The notes: generated by a model from the letters alone, not told the origin. Positions 36,601 to 47,629 are shown, counted from the stretch's first letter. The stretch is DNA of 64,000 nucleotides from Apricaphanius iberus (GCA_028564705.1 JAPXFQ010000249.1:1240001-1304000), one strand, 5' to 3'. Program-made: numbers and translations.

Positions 36601-37602
36601 TTTCGGACTATAGGAACCTTTTCTTCTTCCTGTAAACCTTTCAACAAGCAGGCATCTTTTCCGTGCATTTGAATACATAAGAACTAGAGGCTATAACCAT
36701 TGTATCTCCTACTCTGAGGTAGGGTCTTTTCATGGATCCACAGGAACTCATATGCTATAGGTGTTAGGTGAACTAATAAGCCAGACCCCTTGCTAGATTT
36801 CCACTTCTTAAGGAAAATAAAATTGATTTAAACTTTTTGAAATTCCCAAAGGATGGTTCTTAGAACACAGTTCATAGAAAGTCTGTCCAAAAGGAGCTAT
36901 AGTAGCATATGTCCTTCCCTAAACAGAGAGTTGCACTGTTACTGTACAATTGGTTTCAGATTTATTGATTTATTAATTGATTGATTGATTTTGACATTTG
37001 TTTGGCTTGTGCTAGGACCTAGGCTGCTGTAAACATCACTTATAAACTGGTCTTTTTGTAGATGTTTATGCTCATAAAGGTGATAATTTCCCCAGGTGCT
37101 CTTCCACAAGTGGCAATAATAAATAGGCTACTGCATCAGAGGCTTAGTAGACCTATACTAAAAAAAAATAATAAAAAAATCTAATACTTTTTAGATATCG
37201 ACATGACTGTGTGTTTACTGATACCTGTTTTTCTCCACGTGGTCTCTTGTGATTGAGAAGCAGCTCCACTGCCCCAACTACTTCCTTACGAATGGCGTGC
37301 AGCAGGGCATCACCCACATGGATGTTATAGCTAAGCAATAGCTCAATGATCTCCAGGTTCTCGTTTTCAATGGCAATAAGGAGGGCCGTGCGTCCCAAGG
37401 GGTCGATGCAGTTGATGTTGATCCTGAAGTAGATCTCAGCCTCCTCCAATGCTTGTTTTACACTCGCATAGTCACCTCTTTCCACAGCTCCCAGGTAGAC
37501 TTTCTCCATGGGTGAGAGCTCAGCCTCTGCCCGTACAATGCGCAATGGGAGACGATCATTGTATGTGGAGTTATCCGTTTTCTTGTAAAATAGTTTAGCC
37601 AT
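22716..37602 (-). CDS. trpc4: TRPC4 cation channel, 10 coding exons, complete
   Basis: Receptor-operated, calcium-permeable, non-selective cation channel of the plasma membrane, activated downstream of Gq/Gi-coupled receptors. Exons in gene order: 37225-37602, 34001-34519, 26165-26516, 25864-26003, 25449-25762, 25135-25330, 24859-25053, 24581-24622, 24389-24478, 22716-23219. All junctions are GT-AG with matching phase; the total is 2,730 nt, 909 residues plus stop. Domains: ankyrin-repeat region about 30-190, coiled coil and pre-S1 to about 300, six membrane segments about 325-620 with the pore loop [17 protein letters not shown] box EWKFAR just after S6, and the CaM/IP3R-binding region [20 protein letters not shown] followed by FKELKQD. 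TRPC5 is the close alternative; EVLGMMKGK after the binding region and the POSTN/FREM2 neighbourhood favour TRPC4. The C-tail is shorter than in the human alpha form and ends STVRS. Confidence 0.95.
24389..25053 (-). CDS. trpc4: trpc4 exons 7-9: TRP box and calmodulin/IP3R-binding region
   Basis: Exons 24859-25053, 24581-24622 and 24389-24478. The first begins [20 protein letters not shown] and contains the TRP box. The 42-bp middle exon encodes [14 protein letters not shown] and preserves frame if skipped. The third encodes [20 protein letters not shown]. In the first exon the reading frame would run on into the intron; the donor at GGGG/gtaagg is chosen because it keeps phase and family length. 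Confidence 0.88.
25135..26516 (-). CDS. trpc4: trpc4 exons 3-6: transmembrane core and pore
   Basis: Exons 26165-26516, 25864-26003, 25449-25762 and 25135-25330. They begin [20 protein letters not shown] and pass through hydrophobic S1-S6. The extracellular pore turret carries the cysteine pair CTGIRC, which in TRPC4/5 forms a redox-sensitive disulfide. The pore helix and filter region is [17 protein letters not shown]6 is [20 protein letters not shown]. All key residues known for the subfamily that I can check by eye are present. Confidence 0.94.
26640..27050 (-). mobile_element. 5'-truncated LINE 3' end
   Basis: On the minus strand a decayed coding remnant ([13 protein letters not shown], near 26,850-26,880) resembles the C-terminus of ORF2 in L2/Rex-type LINEs. 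It is followed by an untranslated part that ends in AATAAATTTGCCTTTGAATT. The plus-strand phrase aaatttatttgtatagtaca with ggcaactcaatgtccc is a familiar fish LINE 3' end. It is inside the third trpc4 coding intron. Assignment to a particular family is uncertain. Confidence 0.5.
28255..28751. mobile_element. Possible hAT-like DNA element remnant
   Basis: Two ends face each other: gtggcgtaccttcctacagg with gcctaggg on the left, and gcctagggtacc with gagcaccactg on the right. Read inward, both contain a GTGG(C/T)G start and a GCCTAGGG block, as in inverted terminal repeats of fish hAT-like elements. The ends have diverged and no target duplication is clear. The interior is AT-rich without ORFs. 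Confidence 0.3.
30132..30661 (+). mobile_element. tRNA-headed SINE with poly(A) tail and target duplication
   Basis: The element starts GGGAGCACGGTGGTGCAGCT, contains a pol III B-box GGTTCGATTCC (about 30,187-30,198) and ends in a run of about 27 A. It is flanked by the direct repeat aaaatcatagt at 30,121-30,131 and 30,662-30,672, a target-site duplication from LINE-driven retroposition. The preserved tail and duplication suggest a fairly recent insertion. It lies in a trpc4 intron, in antisense orientation to the gene. Confidence 0.8.
31815..33346 (-). mobile_element. 5'-truncated L2-type LINE with open ORF2 3' half
   Basis: On the minus strand an uninterrupted frame of about 295 codons (33,345-32,457) starts with [20 protein letters not shown], carrying the reverse transcriptase catalytic Y-A-D-D. 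It continues through [44 protein letters not shown] and [13 protein letters not shown], phrases typical of teleost L2 (CR1/L2 clade) ORF2. It stops at 32,457. A 3' UTR follows and ends in CACTTTATAAATAAAGTTTG near 31,820. The 5' part of the ORF is absent: the match ceases abruptly near 33,346. It sits in a trpc4 intron, in the same orientation as the gene. Confidence 0.88.
34001..34519 (-). CDS. trpc4: trpc4 exon 2 of coding sequence: ankyrin end and coiled coil
   Basis: Encodes [20 protein letters not shown], the last ankyrin repeats, the conserved VRCNCMDC cysteine cluster, [20 protein letters not shown] and the [20 protein letters not shown] coiled-coil segment, ending AIKYSQKE. It is 519 bp and in phase 0 at both ends. 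The acceptor is ccgttaag, which has a weaker pyrimidine tract than the others but keeps the frame with exon 37225-37602. Confidence 0.93.
34735..34945 (+). mobile_element. Tc1-like transposon, 3'-terminal fragment
   Basis: The stretch cacttttcagatttttattt, then ccttccacttcacaatatgt, then ttgttggtctattacata and gttgcaacatggcaaaatg follows, in order, the 3' untranslated end of a widespread teleost Tc1-like element. The terminal repeat itself is degraded (ggcaaggtac). No transposase coding remains. Confidence 0.6.
34982..35945 (+). mobile_element. Tc1-like transposon, internally deleted copy
   Basis: The left end ggcttgcagtagtatgcacc and right end gaatacttttgcaaggcatt are recognisable as opposed terminal repeats of Tc1-like elements that read GCCTTGCAAAAGTATTC. 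Inside, ttcagccctctttactctga (35,469 onward) and aaggaacacgctagatagat, then gaagtttcaagcaggataag, match the 5' part of the element before and into the transposase start. Most of the transposase is missing. A 12-bp palindrome lies near the left end. Confidence 0.6.
35022..35050. repeat. Perfect 12-bp inverted repeat with 5-base loop
   Basis: Arms aataatgggatc (35,022-35,033) and gatcccattatt (35,039-35,050) are exact reverse complements around the loop cagga. It lies within a Tc1-like relic, in a trpc4 intron. No T-run or gene end nearby suggests a terminator function. Confidence 0.9.
36035..36200 (+). mobile_element. Second copy of the repeat found at 34,941-35,060
   Basis: aaactgatgccatgttactt followed by aaatagcttgaagtaacatg, and later gctgaataatgat, aligns with ttaactgatccaaagttact, aaatggcttgcagtagtatg and tttgaataatggg at 34,953-35,030. 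This is a diverged duplicate of the left end of the Tc1-like element. It has lost the perfect palindrome. Confidence 0.45.
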
Positions 37603-37648
37603 TTTTGATAGGCTACATAAGACAAAGTGCGTCTTAACGCAAAAATCG
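37225..37648 (-). CDS. trpc4: trpc4 first coding exon, with start codon
   Basis: The ATG at 37,602-37,600 opens [10 protein letters not shown] and then the conserved [57 protein letters not shown] and [16 protein letters not shown] ankyrin region. Coding is 37225-37602 (126 codons). A splice acceptor (ttgtctttcag) just before 37,648 leaves a 46-base 5' UTR segment in this exon. The upstream TTG-initiated extension crosses that acceptor and is therefore not used. Confidence 0.94.
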
Positions 37649-37946
37649 CTGAAAGACAATAAAAGGAGGAAGTTTCACTATTTAAACAGGCACTCGTGTT
37701 AAAATCCCATTAGAGTAATGAAATTCTGAAACAAAAAATATTTTAAAAATTCATATAGTATTGAAAATCACATGAAAATCTGCTTATTTTCGCATTTAAG
37801 ATAGGCTATTCAGTTTAAAATCAGATCCCTGTAAATATTTAACAGTTTACATTAAACATGATAAATAAAATGTGTTCTTGTTTGTTTGCTTTTCTAAATT
37901 ATCCCCCATTTTAAAAATGGCAAAGTGAGTCGAAGAAAAACTTTAC

Positions 37947-38110
37947 CGTCCTCCTGTTGCTCTCTGGGTGTGATTTAGATGAATCCCTCGTTAGAAAACT
38001 GTTCCCGGATAAGGAAGTTCCAAGATCCTTCTCTCTCTCGTTAAAACCTTCATCGAACCGCATGCAGCTTCCTATCCTACTCTTCGGTCATCGTAACAAC
38101 TGTACTAGTC
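37947..38110 (-). other. trpc4: Probable non-coding first exon of trpc4
   Basis: On the minus strand CAACAGGAGGACG is followed by gtaaag at 37,946-37,941, a good donor site about 300 bases upstream of the acceptor at 37,649. Mammalian TRPC4 also starts with a non-coding exon. The donor edge is fairly firm. The transcription start is not; the right boundary is a guess, and the flanking GT/CA-rich tract (38,125-38,160) could be promoter-proximal. Confidence 0.55.
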
Positions 38111-38159
38111 TGTATGTTGTTTGTTTTTTGTGTGTGTCTGTGTGTGCGTGTGTTTTTTT

Positions 38160-41100
38160 CTGTTAAATGGATGCGTCGACTGATGCAGAGTGGATCGAAG
38201 TGACATCCGCTGAAGGCTACTGAAACTGATGAACACGCACCAACGCCCCTCCAGTCTGTTGTTGAATTAGACAACCTACAATTGATGGATAATAAAACTA
38301 CAAAAATCCAATTGTTTGTATTTGCAAGTACGACATAACTTGGGCGGGAATAGTTTAATCTATGTTTGTATTTTGCACCTTCAGTAAAACAAACTGGCTT
38401 GTCAAGATGTCGAAATCCCATGAGACCAATTAAAGGTATATCCCACTTTCTAGGTTATCTTTGAAGTGCTATGATATATTTGATACATTTTTTTCTTTAT
38501 GTTTGGTATGCAAAGCACACATTTTTTCTCAAACTTTTTACGACACTTACCAAAAACAAACGAAAAAACCTAACCTGAAATGTTACGTTTTGATATAATT
38601 TGGCGGAAGATAAAAAAACTTTAAGAGGATGTGGAAAATATTATCTTTTTGTTTGTGTTTTGTGAAGCACATCGACACTGGGACAAATTAGCAGGAATAG
38701 TATTGATTCAGTTAACATTGTGGTCAGATACACTAAGTGCTAAGACCCACAAGCAGATTTTTTGATATATTTTCATGCCAGCATGATAACATCCTGTGTC
38801 CTGATCTCAGCTTTTCTAAAGACCAATTTGCCATTATAAATTGTTGCATTTTTTTCAAGGAATTCTAATCAAATGAAAAAAATACAACAATAAAAAGCCT
38901 CAAAAAACAGAAAAGTGGGGCAAGGTAGGTAAAAAGAAAGTGACTGTTGTGTATTAAATTCAGTTGTGTGCTCTAATTTCTAAGAAACTAGCCCATTTAA
39001 GGTTTTCAAAATTAAGCAGAAAAAAATTTGTCTCATAAATATTGTAAACTTTGACATTGGTGTTATCTGTATGCAGCAATACATAAATGGTATGACCATA
39101 AGGAGGATGTCCTTGTGATCCTTATGAGGGGACAGTTGTCCTAGTCTTCTAACTAGCAAGATGGAGAGCCAAGGTTGAAAGGGTTTCTGTCTGACATCAA
39201 TAAAATGTAAATATAAGTCAGTTTATCCAACAGTATTCACAAAATATAATCTGGTGATTGCTAAAATCCAGATGGAAAATAGAAGCTTTTATACGGAGGA
39301 GACAGACAAACACTAAACTTTTTGACTGACAGAACACATTTTATCATTAAGCTAAACTTAACATAATTTGCCCTTTAGTTTTTTCACTAATTTTTGGAAG
39401 AACGCAAAATTAGACAATTTAAACATTTTAACATTTATAGATTTTCAGCTTTACGTCCATAATTCAAAGAAATCTTTGTTTTCTTTTCTTTTATAATTTT
39501 CTTTTTCATTTATTTTTAACTCGTCTACCATTTGACAGCAGAGGAAGGTACGAGGAAAAATTTGAAAGCACCCCTTGGTCTATAGACCATATGGCAAGAT
39601 AATGACTGTATCTGCTGGGATAGAAAAAATTTGAACAGATTGGAATGTTTGAATGATTTTATTGAAATGATTCCTTATTAAATTGCTGGCGATGACCGTT
39701 GAGAATCGGCACTATATAAATATTGAATAATCCCAGTATCATTATTTTGATCTTGCAGTACTGGTTTTTCATTACTGAATCTTAAACCTCTTGCATCAAA
39801 GTATGCCATCAGACATCCCATATAGCCAAATTGTCACCTGCCATCAATTCCAGGCAACTTACAACAGCTAGTTTTGGGCCAGTGTGGTGCCATTCAAAGA
39901 CATCCCTCACGAGAAACAGCTTTGTTCCCCCCCCCCCCCCTCCGCCTGCATTTTAGAATCCCATTTTACACTGGTGCTGTTTTTACATTTTGCTGATATT
40001 ATTGCAGTTTTAAGGTCAAAAAGAAGAACTCTTAAAAAAACACTGTTATTATAAGTAAGAAAATGAAGATTGTTATATAAAAATTACTGTCAGATGACTA
40101 ATACTTACCCCGTGCATAATCTAAAAGCATTTTCACCATTGCTTAGAAGAGTGCTTTTTTATAAGTTTTAGCATACTTTGTGAGAAGATAAAACAAAGTA
40201 GATAAGGGTTGACATTTATAGATACCTCTAAATGACTTCATTCTGTTTAGTTTAGATATCAAAATGACTTCCATACAGAATTATTTTGAGCGAAGTGGGA
40301 CAAAGTAAGTATCTAGTCAGATCTCAGCTATTCTCATCGAGAGCAGGGAAAAAAAGTAGAAGCAGGTAGCCACTGATTAGTGTAAAAGAACGTGTTTCTG
40401 TAAATGAATGGGATATCCATGTATAGTACTTTATCAAGTCTGAAGATTTCAAAGCCATTTAAACTCCAATAATTCACACTCTGGTAAGGTAGGTTGTAGG
40501 CACATCTTCCCTAGAGCAGACTAACAGAAAGGAGGCTGCTATTCAGTCGACGCAACAGGGGCTTCTGACCACCACCAGCAGACAAGGTGATTTAAGTATC
40601 TTGCTGTGGGACATAACAGCAAAGTGACTGAAATAGCAGGAGTGGAGAATCAAACTGGAAACCCCGTCATTCTTAGCCACAGCTACTCCAACAAAGTTTA
40701 CATGTTTTTTGCTGTCAGTATGAGTTTTGAAAATTATTCTGAGGACTATTTTTACACAAGTCATCATTTTGTTAAGGGATGAGACTTTACAGTAGTGCAG
40801 GAAGTAATCTCATAACATCAAAATATGGTTTTAAAGGTTTGCTAATAAATCGAAACTGTCAGATGATTCTTCCAGGTTGACACTAGAAGGAGAGGTACGT
40901 GGTTAATGTCTGATTTAGATTATTTTTAATCAATTACAAAAAGCTTTCTTACTAGCAGAGGAAAATATTGTGTTTCAGGAGAAGGTGAGTACATCTACAG
41001 TAGCTGAGGTTGGCAGGGGACTGCTGAGTGGGTTTGTTGGAGATTGCTCTTTTTTTTCTATTTCCAGGTAAGAGTTGTGGAGTGGTGATCGTTGGAGGGA

Positions 41101-43323
41101 GGACAGGCAGATGAGTGAGCAACTGGCAATCAAGGTTGGTGATTCCAAGAGGGTGACCAGAGAACCCATGAGGGGATTCACAGAGGGAGTCCTGAGGAGA
41201 GTTCTCTAAAGAGTCACTGCTTGGGGAACCAGACTGTAGAAACAAACATCAACAGCAGACTGGGACTTTCTGTGGAGGAGAGACAGTAAGGGTGGGTATC
41301 AGATCAATCTGGCATCTGCCTCAGGAAACCTGCTCCTCTTTAAGATGCTCCTGATTGACCTTGATGAACTCCAGCTGGAGGACACACCTGCCAGACACAT
41401 CCTGTAATAGGATGAGGTATTAGAGACACACAAACATCAACCTCCCCAAAGATCTGTAGATAATGTAGACCCCTCTTCTTATATGTAGACCATTAAAGGT
41501 GAAAACCCTGTTTTACCAATGAGAACCCGTCAGGATGAGAACCTAGTGAGAACCGAGTTTAGGATGAACAGCTATCTGTTATGACTGACTAAGCGTGTGA
41601 GAAGAAAGGACACCAAAATATCCACTGATACCTATTGTATCTGTTACCCATTGACTGCTGAGGATAAGCACCAGCACCTGAAAATCCTTCAAGGTATAGA
41701 AGATGGATGTACTTAAGGTTCAATACAGTATTCGGAAAGGCACAAATAACGCGGGGGGGTATTTCGAACAAATACTTGAAGAAATGTTTGTATTTGGGAG
41801 AGAAAAAAACTTTATATCAAAAAGCTACGTTTCCTCATGAGTCTGGACCCCGGCTGAGAGAGTGAGTGAGACATGACTGACACTGCTCCTCTACGCAGCA
41901 AGAGAGAAGGGATGAAGAAGCGAAAAAACGTAACCAGACTACTTTTTTGGTTGAATAGATTTTTGTAACTTAACTGGCTTCTGCAGGCAGTTCATAACTT
42001 TCGGGAAGCGGAGTTTGATCAGAAGATTATTCCATTACGCTGCATTGGTATTAACGTCCTCTGTTGGGTGCTCTCGTGTTCGCAATGTTTATATTGCTCT
42101 TTTTGCTCAGTAATTTAGACAATATGCTGTTGATAGAGTAATGTTAATTTTCATTTAAAAAGCATAAGACAAGGCTCGTGTGATTTTTTAACTCAGCGGA
42201 AACTCTCCACATGGATTTAGCGAAATAAATCCAAAAGAGTGTCTGCTGCTGAGCCATAGTCCACCTGCTAAAAAAACTTGCTCGAGTTCTGTGTGAAATC
42301 CATTGTACTGTAAGTGCTGTAGATAAAACATAATTCATATGTATGTGCAAAAGTTAAATCCACAGCGGCAGGGGTATCGAACATCTGTTAACATCGGCTA
42401 TGCATAAGCACGTGCACTTAAAGCATCCATCCCTCCCTCCCTTCCTCCCACACACAAACACATGTTCTGCCAATCCCTCCACAAGCACCAAATCATCCTC
42501 ACAGCCATGTTCTGCTGCTGTTGGTCTATTTTCTATGACTTTCCTGTTTTCCTGTCGTTGCTGGATTTATGGAAAAACATCAAACAATGCTGCATATTCA
42601 TAACTACCATAATGGATAATTAAATGTAATGTAAATTAGAAGTCTAATGTTAAAAAACAACAACATTTCCACGCCTATTTTGAATTTGACTCGAAATCAA
42701 ATACAAATACTCCCCCCCCCTCAACAAATACAAATAAAGATACAAATACTGGCTCCTTTACATACCCCTAGTTCCTTGTTGAGTTTTAATTTACTTAATA
42801 CCCTACAACCTTCTCCTAAAGTAAAAAGAATATATGTGGCTCATGCTGTATATTGAGGAAGAAGGAGATAAATGCACAATACACCAATAAACTTTTACTT
42901 ACTGAAGGTGCAGCAAAAAAAGAAATCCAGATGTGCCACAGAATAGATCTGACAGTACAGAGGGAGGATAATGATAACGAAGATCAAGTTAATAATAGAC
43001 TACGGCCAGATGTGTGGGAGAAGTAAAAAAAGATGTTAGTCTAAACTCAATGGAACAATCTCTAAACTAAAGCCGGAAAACAGAACAAAAAAGAAAAAAC
43101 GGAAAAGAAAAACAGAAAATCATAACAAACTAACAAAAACTACAAAAAAATGCATAAAAACCTAAAAAGAATTTCAAGCTATGATCATGTCTGTAGTCTT
43201 CTTGCATGTCAGTGCTTTTTATTTTTCAATCTGTTTCAATATTATTTTAATTTTATCCTCAGGTTTTGAGGTTTTTGGGCTTCATTCACGGGTGCCTTTA
43301 TCACTTCCTTGCTGCTTATTTTG
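38160..43323. other. Intergenic DNA upstream of trpc4
   Basis: About 5 kb without a recognised gene. It holds a poly(C) run at about 39,927-39,941, a SINE fragment at 40,560-40,690, a C run near 42,711-42,720 and only short, unrelated open frames. No ufm1 exon, which would be expected between TRPC4 and FREM2 in human order, was recognised. Confidence 0.5.
40560..40690 (-). mobile_element. Degenerate SINE fragment
   Basis: The minus strand reads GGGTTTCCAGTTTGATTCTC (B-box-like), followed by GTCCCACAGCAAGATACTTA. This is the same order of motifs as in the SINE fragment at 14,126-14,251, but more decayed. Confidence 0.4.
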
Positions 43324-43331
43324 TTCCCGTC

Positions 43332-44034
43332 CAGTGTTTGGCAAACTACAAAGAAATTGTAATATATTTCACATTACTAGTTACAATGTCAACAATGTAA
43401 TATGTTTGCATTACATAATACTGTCTTAAATATGTAACTGAGTTACACTACTTTAAGCTACTTTTGGCAAAATATCTAACACAACTTCTAACCACCGTAA
43501 CTTATCAATTTACATTTTACACAAGTGTCATACCACAAATACTGTACTTTTAACACTATTTTAATGAAATTAAGTCTCAAGTTCCTTTGCATGCCTTCTA
43601 TTTCATGGTAGGTTTGTTGGTTCTAATCAAAAGAAGGTGCTGAAAGTGCTCATCACAAAGATGGTTGACAAAGTTGAGACTCCAATGTCTGAATTCTCAC
43701 AACAGATGGTTAGGAAAACAGTGTGAATAATGCTGCTGTTTAAATGTACAGTCGATCTTTTCCTCAGCCGTCCTGATTCTCTGATGTTTTGGTTTTTAGC
43801 AACAGGAAGTGGATGGTGGATCTTGTTCTACCGTGTCCAACTTGATTTGGTCTGTTGCCTTAGTTGACCAGAAAAACAATTTAAAATGCATTTGTAACTT
43901 GAGTTACTGAAATTGTAACTAGTTATATATTGCTATATATTTTGTAAGTAACGCATTAAATTACTCAGTTACTGAAAAAAAAGTTATATATTCCTGTAAC
44001 TCGTCACTTTTGTAATGCATTACTCCCAACACTG
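43332..44034. mobile_element. Non-autonomous hAT-type element (MITE) with perfect 8-bp duplication
   Basis: The termini are CAGTGTTTGGCAAACTAC on the left and, read inward from the right, CAGTGTTGGGAGTAATGC (9 of the first 10 bases identical). The flanks are an exact 8-bp direct repeat ttcccgtc at 43,324-43,331 and 44,035-44,042. An 8-bp target duplication with CA-G-type termini is the hallmark of the hAT superfamily. At 703 bp with no transposase-like ORF it must have moved with an enzyme supplied in trans. Confidence 0.85.
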
Positions 44035-44042
44035 TTCCCGTC

Positions 44043-45645
44043 ATATAAAGTAATTCCTTTGTGTTTGTTGCTTTATTTAATCTTATGTTCTTGGTAGGTT
44101 TTGATTTTGTTTCCTTATATCAGTTTTATATCAACCACCTTGCCCTGACTGATCTGTATTTCAATGCATTTCTGTACTGCAGTCAAGTGAGCTGACACTT
44201 TCAAATAATAATAGATACTTTAAAGGTGGATCCCGATCTCTGCCTGTCAGCTCGCTTTCTGATTGACTACACGTCTCATACAACAGGTTGCATGCTCTAT
44301 TGTGCTCGAAACACCCCACACACGCTGTGATATCGGACCAAGACAATCCAACATGTTAATGGCAATGTTCATATCTCTGATTTGCGATCGGAGCGGTCCC
44401 GACAAATTTGCGAGTGGACACCATCACTCTTAACACACAACACATGGCAATGAAGGCACATTTTAACTGTAATGACAGGGATTCTTTGAAGTTTTCTGTT
44501 TTCTTCAGATTAAGTCAGGGAAAGCCCGACTACCTTAATCACTACTTTTCTAACTTCCCCATCTGAGTATTTATACTTATGTTTCTGTTTTCAATTGGGG
44601 GTCTTGATCTCAGTTGTTTATAGAACTATATTTAATGAAATCTTTTATATATTTTTTTTCACATTAAAGTTTTTTTTAACCAGCACAAGGATGTCAGCTA
44701 TTATACTCCTCCACCTCCAAAATGACTAATGTTCTTTGCCAGTAATTGCAATGTCGTCAGCTAACTTTATGATGTTATTTAATTTGAACATGGCAGAAGA
44801 GTCATGTGTCAGCAACGTGTGCAGTAATGGGCTGAGGACAAACCCTCCGGCTGCTCCGGTGTTCACTGTGAAGGATTTAGCTGTTTTGCTGCCATTTCTG
44901 ACAGCCTGGCATCTGGATATTAAAAAAATGTCCGGAAACAGTCACAGCTGTTAAGAGTGTGCCTCCAACAGCTGCAACAGGAGGCAGACGGATTTTATCA
45001 AACTCTAATTATCAGTGTCCTAGCATAGGTGTGTATATATGATCTTCTGCTGGGTGGGTGGGGGTGGGGGGCTGAGATTGATGGGGAAGGCACAGTTTGA
45101 TCACTGTAAGTTGCTTGAAACATGACCAATAACAGAGGGAGTAAAACTGTATAAATGCTGATGTGTTAAGGTTTATTATGTAAGCTGTGTGTGTTTCAGA
45201 TAAATGTCCTGTAAAGTCATCACAGCAGGTGTCAGCATTTAACCAGCCTCTCTGCGGTACGAGCTTCTTCCTGCAATGTCAGAAAATATATTTTTATGTT
45301 ATCTTGTAAATCTGTTTATTCTACAGTCTTCCGTTTTATTGTTTGATAAATATTCATATTGCCACTTAATTACTTCAGGACAGCATCAGATATTTTTAGT
45401 TGTATTCCTTAATTTAAATTATTTAAAGTGCATGCTTTTAAATATATTAGTATAAAAATTCAAAGCAATATCAGCACCCTAAAGTCAGCTCTTAATCATA
45501 AAATTGCTCCTACAAACTACAAAGCATCCATGCTACTCATAAAAAATACATGAAAATTCTGTAAGCATTTTATACTATTCTGGTCCATTTTTAATTTTTG
45601 TCTAGGCAGGAAGAAGAGGGTATCCATCCATCCATCCATTTATTA
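44043..45645. other. Intergenic DNA between two hAT-type elements
   Basis: No recognised gene. A (tccatcca)n tract at about 45,623-45,640 matches the reverse complement of the tail of the dispersed repeat seen at 52,370-52,700 and may be a relic of another copy. Confidence 0.45.
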
Positions 45646-45653
45646 TCTATACC

Positions 45654-46768
45654 CAGAGGTGTCCTACTTGGGTAGAAATTTTGAGTATTTATACTTTACT
45701 GGAGTAATTACAGATTGGCCTACTTTTTACTTCTACTACTTACATTTTCACGCAATTATTTGTACTTTCTACTCCTTGCATTTTAAAAATAGCCTTGTTA
45801 TTTCAGTTTCATTTGGTAATTTTTTATTAAAAATAAACACAAACTCTATACAAAATGCTCTAAGTGGATAAAGTTTGTGGTTTGTAAATTATTTTAATCA
45901 TCTGTTTTTCTGACAGCCTGGCTCCATCGCATACTGAGCACAAAGGGGTCACGTTCGCCAAATATTTTCTGTACTGTCCTGTTATTTAGTACGGTGGCAA
46001 AAAAATCTGAAGGCAGCTCGTCATTTTTGACAGATTACAATTTATATCCATGACTAGTTGATGGAGACGTGCTGACAGTTCACAGTTTAAGCACAGAGTA
46101 TAGGTAACTGAATCAATAATAGTGAAAAGATTTGCATATAGGCGTCTGGGAATCATCTGGAGGCTTTGGAAAGTGACTGTTACCTTTGTGGCTGGTTAAA
46201 GACTTGCCATATAGAGCCCGGTGACAAAAGAAGCACATATAGTTCTAGATAATTTTTACTGCTAAAAATTATCTTTCCGTTGTAATGAGGTAAATTAATT
46301 AAATAAAAACAAAATATTAAAAATAAACTATCTGTGTAGGACACACCTGTTAACTTAAAAATGCTGATTTATTTAGTGTAGCTGACCACTAGCTATGAAC
46401 CACTTCATAGTCCACCAGGATGAAGCAGATGGATATTTCCAGGTTCCAAGATCCCTATGGTAGAGACTCAGGCAATACACCGTTATAAGTAAGCAACTAG
46501 TCATCATATCTTCTACTTAATGAAACAGGTATTAATACTCAGTAGTGCACATGTAGTTCTTTGATGTATTTGCATTACACTAAAATGCATTAATTTTGGA
46601 CGCATGCAGTTAAAATAAAGTTTCTAGTGTATCCCCAACGTATAAATATGAGGATTTTTATATAACAGTCATTATTGCCTTTAGTAAAAGTGTGTTTTTG
46701 GGGAGGTGTGGTATGTAGTATCTATACTAATACCTGAGTACTGAATGTGAATACTTTTGACACCTCTG
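45654..46768. mobile_element. Putative second hAT-like element with 10-bp inverted ends
   Basis: The left end is CAGAGGTGTCCTACTTGGG. The right end read inward is CAGAGGTGTCAAAAGTATTC, so the first 10 bases are identical. Flanks tctatacc (45,646-45,653) and tctatcct (46,769-46,776) match at 6 of 8 positions, as an aged 8-bp duplication would. A second possible right end, gtaggacacacctg near 46,337-46,350, may show a nested or composite structure. There is no long ORF. Confidence 0.55.
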
Positions 46769-47088
46769 TCTATCCTATTGCTTTTGTTGCTTGATACTCT
46801 ATAGTTTTTACTACAGCCAGTCACAGCCTTTGAGCAAACTTCCACTCTATACTGCCTAACTTTTTCATTCAGTCTGTCTGCACACATCCACATTATATCC
46901 AATTATGAAACTTTGCAAAAACTTTCCTTAAATGCAAAAGTTGGCAATATCTTCAATTATACTCACGATAGAAAATTAGCCTAATTTTACCACGAACCGA
47001 TCTCCATAGCAGGAAATATAAAAACGTTTATCACATTTGACCACTGAATAATGAATGAATTCAATCATTACTTCAAATAAACAATTTA

Positions 47089-47103
47089 CCACTAGATGGC
47101 AGT
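47089..47103 (+). promoter_or_regulatory. CTCF-like motif between trpc4 and frem2
   Basis: CCACTAGATGGCAGT matches the CTCF core consensus (CCASYAGRKGGCAS) at every core position. Its orientation is opposite to the candidate at 19,087. Sequence match only. Confidence 0.45.
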
Positions 47104-47629
47104 AAGATATTTTCGTTTGTTAAATTTGCAGGGTGCGCTCTTTTTTCATGTATCCAGATTACTTTCTGAGTACCCTTTCCAGTACAAAAATAAATAAAGT
47201 TCACTTAAATGGTTTAAGAACTATTAGTTAAAGCAGAATTAGAGAAAGAAAAATAAGATATAGTGTACATAACTTAGAACAAAACCATTGTCTTTTCAGA
47301 CCTAAACTGTGTGAATTACACTAGCTTGATTTCCTTGTAGGTCTTTGCTGTATATGTGGGTAGAAAACTCATTTAGCATCACAATCCAGTCAATTAGATG
47401 CAGTGTGTGTTGGCCAGTTTTTTTTTCTTGCTTCTAAAAATGTACACTGATGCAATAGCCAAGCTAGCAGCACCGGTTCATGGTCATTAAATAAGAATTT
47501 GAGCTAATTAGCCCTGTCAGCATCAGTGATGAGAGTACACAGCCGTTGTTTGCCAAAATTGACTCAAATAATAACACATTAAGCACACATTCAAATGTCT
47601 TGGTTATAACATCCTAATTTTTTTATTGT

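Noticed and set aside
39927..39941. Poly(C) run.
   Set aside because: A simple homopolymer with no further structure around it.
40952..41245. Minus-strand frame of 97 codons, rich in Ser/Pro.
   Set aside because: No conserved motif, start context or splice signals. It looks like repeat-derived sequence.
44736..44954. Plus-strand frame of 72 codons.
   Set aside because: It vaguely recalls retroelement-derived text, but I could not match it to a domain.
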